DNA from: Hymenobacter amundsenii
Lineage (GTDB): Bacteria > Bacteroidota > Bacteroidia > Cytophagales > Hymenobacteraceae
Reading direction: 5' to 3'
Assembly: GCF_002204745.1 (NCBI RefSeq)
Contig: NZ_NIRR01000013.1
Coordinates: 1-64,000, forward strand
DNA length: 64,000 bases
Shown: positions 60,040-64,000 of the stretch, piece after piece
How positions within the stretch are numbered: the stretch's first letter is position 1
Layout: each line of letters begins with the position of its first letter
Made by a program: the position numbers and the translations under genes
Notes under the pieces: generated by a model
What the model saw: only the letters and a program-made list of their open reading frames with translations
What the model was told of the DNA's origin: nothing
Databases searched by the model: none

Positions 60040-60402
60040 TGAAACCGCCGGGGGTGGGGTCTCTCACAAACAAAGGTAGCAGAACTGCCCGCTTAGCTGC
60101 TATCGGCCCCCAAAACCTGCACGAAAAACCAACAGACTGACCGGCCCCGCTTCGTCTGTGGCGTGGGGGCGGGGCCGGATAAACAGACGAAAGGCCATGT
60201 TATACCCTGACCTGCAGTCCGATACGCCCGACCGCTGCTTATGGGCGATGGTGAAACTCCTTATCTATAGGCAGTCTTTAGGGGGGATATTCGGCGCCGA
60301 CTATGCCGGTGCCGGATTATTGCATCATCTTTGCGGCAAAATTCAACTTTTGCGCGGTCCCACCCGTTTCCTACTCAAACAAGCTCCGCGTCCCCCCACC
60401 TT
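60040..60402. other. Intergenic region between the divergent receptor and topA genes
   Basis: About 360 bp without a gene. It holds a perfect 10-bp stem CCGGCCCCGC (60141-60150) with GCGGGGCCGG (60169-60178), and AT-rich stretches before topA (TTGCATCATCTTTGCGGC). No clear -33/-7 pair for topA could be confirmed. Confidence 0.5.
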
Positions 60403-62931
60403 ATGGTCAAAAATTTAGTCATCGTCGAGTCGCCAGCCAAAGCCAAAACCATTGAAGGATACCTCGGCAAGGACTTCGTGGTCCGGTCATCGTTCGGCCA
60501 CGTCCGCGACTTACCCAAGGATAATAACGCCATTGATATTGCCAACGGCTTCAAGCCAACTTACGTGGTTTCCGCCGATAAGCGCGATATAATCAGCCAG
60601 TTAAAGAAGCTTGCCAAGGAGGCCGAAATTGTATGGCTGGCCAGTGACGATGACCGCGAGGGTGAAGCCATCAGTTGGCACCTGGCCGAAACGCTGAACC
60701 TGAACAGCGAGAAGACGCGCCGCATCGTGTTCCGCGAAATCACCAAAACCGCCATCCTCAAGGCCATCGACAGCCCCCGGGAAATTGACCTCAATCTGGT
60801 AAATGCCCAGCAAGCCCGCCGGGTGCTCGACCGTCTGGTAGGTTTCGAGCTGAGCCCGGTGCTCTGGAAAAAAGTGAAGGCCGGCCTTTCGGCCGGCCGC
60901 GTGCAAAGCGTGGCCGTACGCCTGGTCGTGGACCGGGAGCGGGACATCAGCGGCTTTACCGTGACGTCGGCTTACCGGGTGGTGGCCCGCTTTGATGCCG
61001 GCCGGGGGGCCGTGCTGGAAGCCGAGCTGCCCACCCGCTACAAGACCCGCGAAGAGGCCGAGGCCTTTCTGGCGCGGTGCGTAGGTGCCGATTACTCTAT
61101 CGAAAACCTGGAGCAGAAGCCCGGCAAACGTACGCCCGCGCCGCCCTTCACTACCTCTACGCTCCAGCAGGAAGCCTCGCGCAAGCTCGGCTTCTCGGTG
61201 GCTCAGACCATGAGCGTGGCCCAGAAGCTCTACGAGGCCGGCCGCATCAGCTACATGCGGACCGACTCGCTCAACCTGTCGGAAGATGCCATTGCAGCGG
61301 CCAAAACGGCCATTACCAACGCTTACGGCGCCGAGTACGCCCACACCCGCCACTTCAAAACCAAGTCGGCCTCGGCCCAGGAGGCCCACGAAGCCATCCG
61401 CCCCACCGACTTCACGCTGCTCAAAGCTGGCGGCGACTCGCAGGAGCAGCGCCTTTACGACCTGATCCGCAAGCGGGCGTTGGCTTCGCAGATGGCGGAT
61501 GCGGTGATTGAGCGCACGGTGGCCACCATCGGCATTAGCACCCAACCCGGCGTTACGCTCACGGCCAGCGGCGAGGTTATCACGTTTGAGGGCTTTTTGA
61601 AAGCCTACACCGAGAGCAAGGACGATGAGGATGAAGAGGACGACAACGCCGAGTCGTCGTTTTCGCGGGGGCTGCCGCCTCTGAGCGTGGGCCAAGTGCT
61701 GCCGCTGCAACAGTTGCGGGCCACCGAGCGGTTCGCGGCGCCCCCGGCCCGCTTCACGGAAGCCTCGCTGGTGAAGAAGCTGGAGGAAATGGGCATCGGT
61801 CGGCCTTCGACTTACGCACCAACCATCAGTACCATTCAGAAGCGCGGTTACGTGGAAAAAGACACCCGTGACGGCAAGGAGCGCAAGTTCCACGTGCTCA
61901 CGTTGGAAGGCCCGCAGGTAAAGACGGAGCTTAAGACCGAAACCTACGGGGCCGATAAGGCCAAGCTGTTTCCCACCGACGTAGCCATGGTGGTCACCGA
62001 CTTTTTGGTGGAGCACTTTCCCGCCATCGTAGACTTCCAGTTCACGGCCAAGGTAGAAGACGAGTTCGACCGTATTGCCGACGGCCTCGACAACTGGACC
62101 GACATGCTGACCGGCTTCTACACGCCCTTCCACAAAACGGTGGAGCTGGGTGAGGAAATCGAGCGGAGCACGCTGGGCAGCACCCGCGAAATCGGCCTGC
62201 ACCCCGAAACGGGCCAGAAACTGACCGCTCGCCTCGGCCGCTACGGACCCTACGTGCAGATTGAGCCGCTTGAAGGCGCCCCCGAAGACGAGAAGCCCGT
62301 GTACGCCAGCCTGCGCAAAGGCCAGTTCATCGAGAGCCTAACCATTGAAGAAGCTCTCGACTTGTTCAAGCTGCCGCGGGTAGTAGGCGAGTTCGAGGAG
62401 AAAAGCATGACGGCTGCCCTCGGCCGCTTCGGCCCTTATATCCGCCACGACAGCAAGTTTTACTCGCTGCGCAAAGACCAGGACCCGCACACGATTACCG
62501 GCGAAGAGGGCGTGGAGCTGATTGAGGCCAAGCGCAAGGCCGATGCCGAACGGCTCATCAAGTCGTTCGACGAAAACCCCGATATCCAGGTGCTCAATGG
62601 CCGCTTCGGGCCCTACATCGTGGCGGGCAAGAAAAACGTGAAGATTCCGAAGGGCGAGGAGCCCGCCGACCTCACCCTGGCCCGCTGCCTGGAGCTGGCC
62701 GAAGCCACGCCCGACAAACCCGCCCGCGGGGGCCGCTTCGCCAAGAAAACTGCCCCGGCGGCCGAGGAAAAAACCGATACGCCGGCCAAAAAAACGGCTG
62801 CCAAGAAGCCGGCCGCTAAGAAGAAAGCGCCCGCCAAAAAGGCCGCTGCTAAAAAGCCAGCCACCAGCACGGCGGCTAAAAAGTCAGCCACCAGTACTAC
62901 GGCTAAAAAGACCTCAAGCAAGGATAAATAG
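60403..62931 (+). CDS. topA: DNA topoisomerase I
   Basis: 842 residues from ATG 60403 (MVKNLVIVESPAKAKTIEGYL). TOPRIM acidic cluster LASDDDREGEAISW (82-88), LDRLVGFELSPVLWKKVKAGLSAGRVQSVAVRL, and the catalytic Tyr284 in RISYMRTDSLNLS. Two or more C-terminal Toprim_C-like repeats (LGRYGPYVQIEP, LGRFGPYIRHDS, NGRFGPYIVAGKKN) replace the E. coli Cys4 zinc fingers. The last ~60 residues are a Lys/Ala-rich tail (KKTAAKKPAAKKKAPAKKAA) like histone H1. It relaxes negative supercoils. Confidence 0.94.
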   Translation: MVKNLVIVESPAKAKTIEGYLGKDFVVRSSFGHVRDLPKDNNAIDIANGFKPTYVVSADKRDIISQLKKLAKEAEIVWLASDDDREGEAISWHLAETLNLNSEKTRRIVFREITKTAILKAIDSPREIDLNLVNAQQARRVLDRLVGFELSPVLWKKVKAGLSAGRVQSVAVRLVVDRERDISGFTVTSAYRVVARFDAGRGAVLEAELPTRYKTREEAEAFLARCVGADYSIENLEQKPGKRTPAPPFTTSTLQQEASRKLGFSVAQTMSVAQKLYEAGRISYMRTDSLNLSEDAIAAAKTAITNAYGAEYAHTRHFKTKSASAQEAHEAIRPTDFTLLKAGGDSQEQRLYDLIRKRALASQMADAVIERTVATIGISTQPGVTLTASGEVITFEGFLKAYTESKDDEDEEDDNAESSFSRGLPPLSVGQVLPLQQLRATERFAAPPARFTEASLVKKLEEMGIGRPSTYAPTISTIQKRGYVEKDTRDGKERKFHVLTLEGPQVKTELKTETYGADKAKLFPTDVAMVVTDFLVEHFPAIVDFQFTAKVEDEFDRIADGLDNWTDMLTGFYTPFHKTVELGEEIERSTLGSTREIGLHPETGQKLTARLGRYGPYVQIEPLEGAPEDEKPVYASLRKGQFIESLTIEEALDLFKLPRVVGEFEEKSMTAALGRFGPYIRHDSKFYSLRKDQDPHTITGEEGVELIEAKRKADAERLIKSFDENPDIQVLNGRFGPYIVAGKKNVKIPKGEEPADLTLARCLELAEATPDKPARGGRFAKKTAPAAEEKTDTPAKKTAAKKPAAKKKAPAKKAAAKKPATSTAAKKSATSTTAKKTSSKDK

Positions 62932-63097
62932 CCTGCACAAGCAAGGTGCTGCGCCGGGCGATGGGGCAGCAACTCGAAAAGTCTAGCTTATTTACAAGGA
63001 AAGCTCTGACCTCACCGGTTGGAGCTTTTTTGCGTTGGCACTCCTGGGAAATATGGGGTCGTTCCGGTCGTTATTTTAGCCCGCCCAACCTTACCTT

Positions 63098-63997
63098 ATG
63101 CTGAAAGCCTCCCTCCTGCCCTTACTGTTGCTCCTGAACTGCTCCGGGCCGAGCACTGAATCTGTAGCCGCTACGCCACCGGCTAAGGCCCCGGCCCCCG
63201 TGCCGGAAACCAAACCAACGGCCGACCAGTACCACTGGCTGCCCTCCGGCCGCTACCGGGCGGGGCAAACGGTAGCAGCGCGGTTCGCCCCGCCTGCCGG
63301 CTACCAGCGGGTGGAGGTAGCGGCCGGCTCGTTTGGGCAGTGGCTGCGGGGCCTGCCGTTGCTGCCGCCCGGCTCGTCCGTGAAGCTCTACAACGGCCAG
63401 CGCAAGGACCGCCAGGATGTGCACACCGCCGTAATAGACCTCGATGTGGGGGCCCGCGACCTGCAACAGTGCGCCGATGCCGTTATCCGGCTGCGGGCCG
63501 AGTACCTGTTCAGCCAGAACCCCGACCAGGTCCACTTCCACCTCACCAGCGGCGACGATATCGGTTTTAAAAACTGGTATTCGGGAACCGGCTTTCGGGT
63601 GGTGGGCGATGCGGTGCAGCCCGCATCCCGCCCCGCTGAAGCGCCTACCCACGCCAATTTTCGCCGTTACCTTGACCAGATTTTCACTTACGCGGGCACC
63701 CTTTCGCTGAGCCGGGAGCTGCAACCGACGCCCCTGGCCCAGGTGCAGCCCGGCGACGTGCTTATCCGGGGCGGCTCGCCGGGCCACGCCGTGCTGGTGC
63801 TCGATGTGGCCACCCAGCCTGGTACCGGCCGCCGGCTGGCGCTGCTGGCCCAGAGCTACATGCCCGCCCAGCAGATGCACGTGCTGCGCAATGACGATTC
63901 CAGCCTGGGCGCGTGGTTCTACCTCGACCCCAAACAAGCGCGGGTCGAAACGCCAGAATGGACATTTCGGAGCAGCGAATTAGGTCGGTTTGAGTAG
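63098..63997 (+). CDS. DUF4846 family lipoprotein
   Basis: 299 residues. Lipoprotein signal (MLKASLLPLLLLLNCSGPST, Cys15), a Pro/Ala-rich linker (PPAKAPAPVPETKPTAD), then the DUF4846 domain: SFGQWLRGLPLLPPGSSVKLYNG, ADAVIRLRAEYLF, and near the end QVQPGDVLIRGGSPGHAVLVLDVA and LLAQSYMPAQQMHVL, whose His and Asp pattern resembles a peptidase-like fold. Envelope-located. No known function. The stop codon is 3 bases from the window end. Confidence 0.85.
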   Translation: MLKASLLPLLLLLNCSGPSTESVAATPPAKAPAPVPETKPTADQYHWLPSGRYRAGQTVAARFAPPAGYQRVEVAAGSFGQWLRGLPLLPPGSSVKLYNGQRKDRQDVHTAVIDLDVGARDLQQCADAVIRLRAEYLFSQNPDQVHFHLTSGDDIGFKNWYSGTGFRVVGDAVQPASRPAEAPTHANFRRYLDQIFTYAGTLSLSRELQPTPLAQVQPGDVLIRGGSPGHAVLVLDVATQPGTGRRLALLAQSYMPAQQMHVLRNDDSSLGAWFYLDPKQARVETPEWTFRSSELGRFE

Positions 63998-64000
63998 AGT

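Noticed and set aside
60040..60402. Riboswitch or small RNA gene in the gap before topA
   Set aside because: Only a 10-bp stem is visible; no known riboswitch core could be recognised.
60601..62202. 533-codon open frame on the minus strand inside topA
   Set aside because: Mirror of the conserved topoisomerase frame; no recognisable motif.

Overview
The window is chromosomal DNA from a GC-rich member of the Bacteroidota, most like a Hymenobacter-type Cytophagales. This rests on gene content (DUF4290, DUF4349, DUF4846, DUF6438, MurA with Asp in place of the catalytic Cys), very weak Shine-Dalgarno signals, several TAnnTTTG-type -7 promoter boxes, and many lipoproteins. It is gene dense (about 60 genes). 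I see no tRNA, rRNA, insertion sequence, prophage or CRISPR array. No database search was possible; all family names come from reading the proteins.

Layout. 0-8 kb: a partial gene, small unknowns, a Bcp-type peroxiredoxin, three glycosyltransferases (two GT2, one GT-C membrane enzyme) and a frameshifted AI-2E-type permease. 7.8-10.7 kb: an arsenosugar-type cluster (AhpD-like protein, radical SAM ArsS with a frameshift, rhodanese lipoprotein, DUF2064 sugar transferase). 10.7-12.9 kb: a stand-alone H-NOX haem sensor and an ECF sigma/anti-sigma pair. 13-25 kb: aldehyde dehydrogenase, YdcF-like protein, thioredoxin, DUF885 lipoprotein, a pair of duplicated secreted proteins, an EEP phosphatase, a secreted DNA/RNA nuclease, an MFS carrier and an intact AI-2E-type permease. 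25-29 kb: a HIT protein fused to a NuiA-like nuclease inhibitor domain, greA, a 2-hydroxyacid dehydrogenase and rsmA. 29.5-38.5 kb: leucyl aminopeptidase, pdxA, an antitoxin-like HTH protein, then the yceD-rpmF-plsX-fabH-efp-accB-accC fatty-acid/translation block. 38.8-51.3 kb: an alpha-amylase lipoprotein, DUF3109, GT4, a DUF6438 lipoprotein, a PcrA/UvrD helicase, DUF4290, murA, two DUF4349 lipoproteins, a 4-TM holin-like protein and an agmatinase-family enzyme. 51.4-60 kb: a chemosensory operon (poly-HAMP receptor, CheW, CheY, CheB, CheA, CheC). 60.4-64 kb: topA and a DUF4846 lipoprotein.

The two parts most worth attention are the chemosensory operon and the intergenic DNA. The operon's receptor is soluble, carries a long chain of HAMP domains encoded by seven exact 276-bp units, and ends in a histone-H1-like basic tail; its CheB has lost the phospho-acceptor Asp and no CheR is present. 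The intergenic DNA holds two kinds of repeat: REP-like hairpins with a shared core, and short runs phased at exactly 7 bp whose two copies face each other as inverted repeats around gene boundaries.
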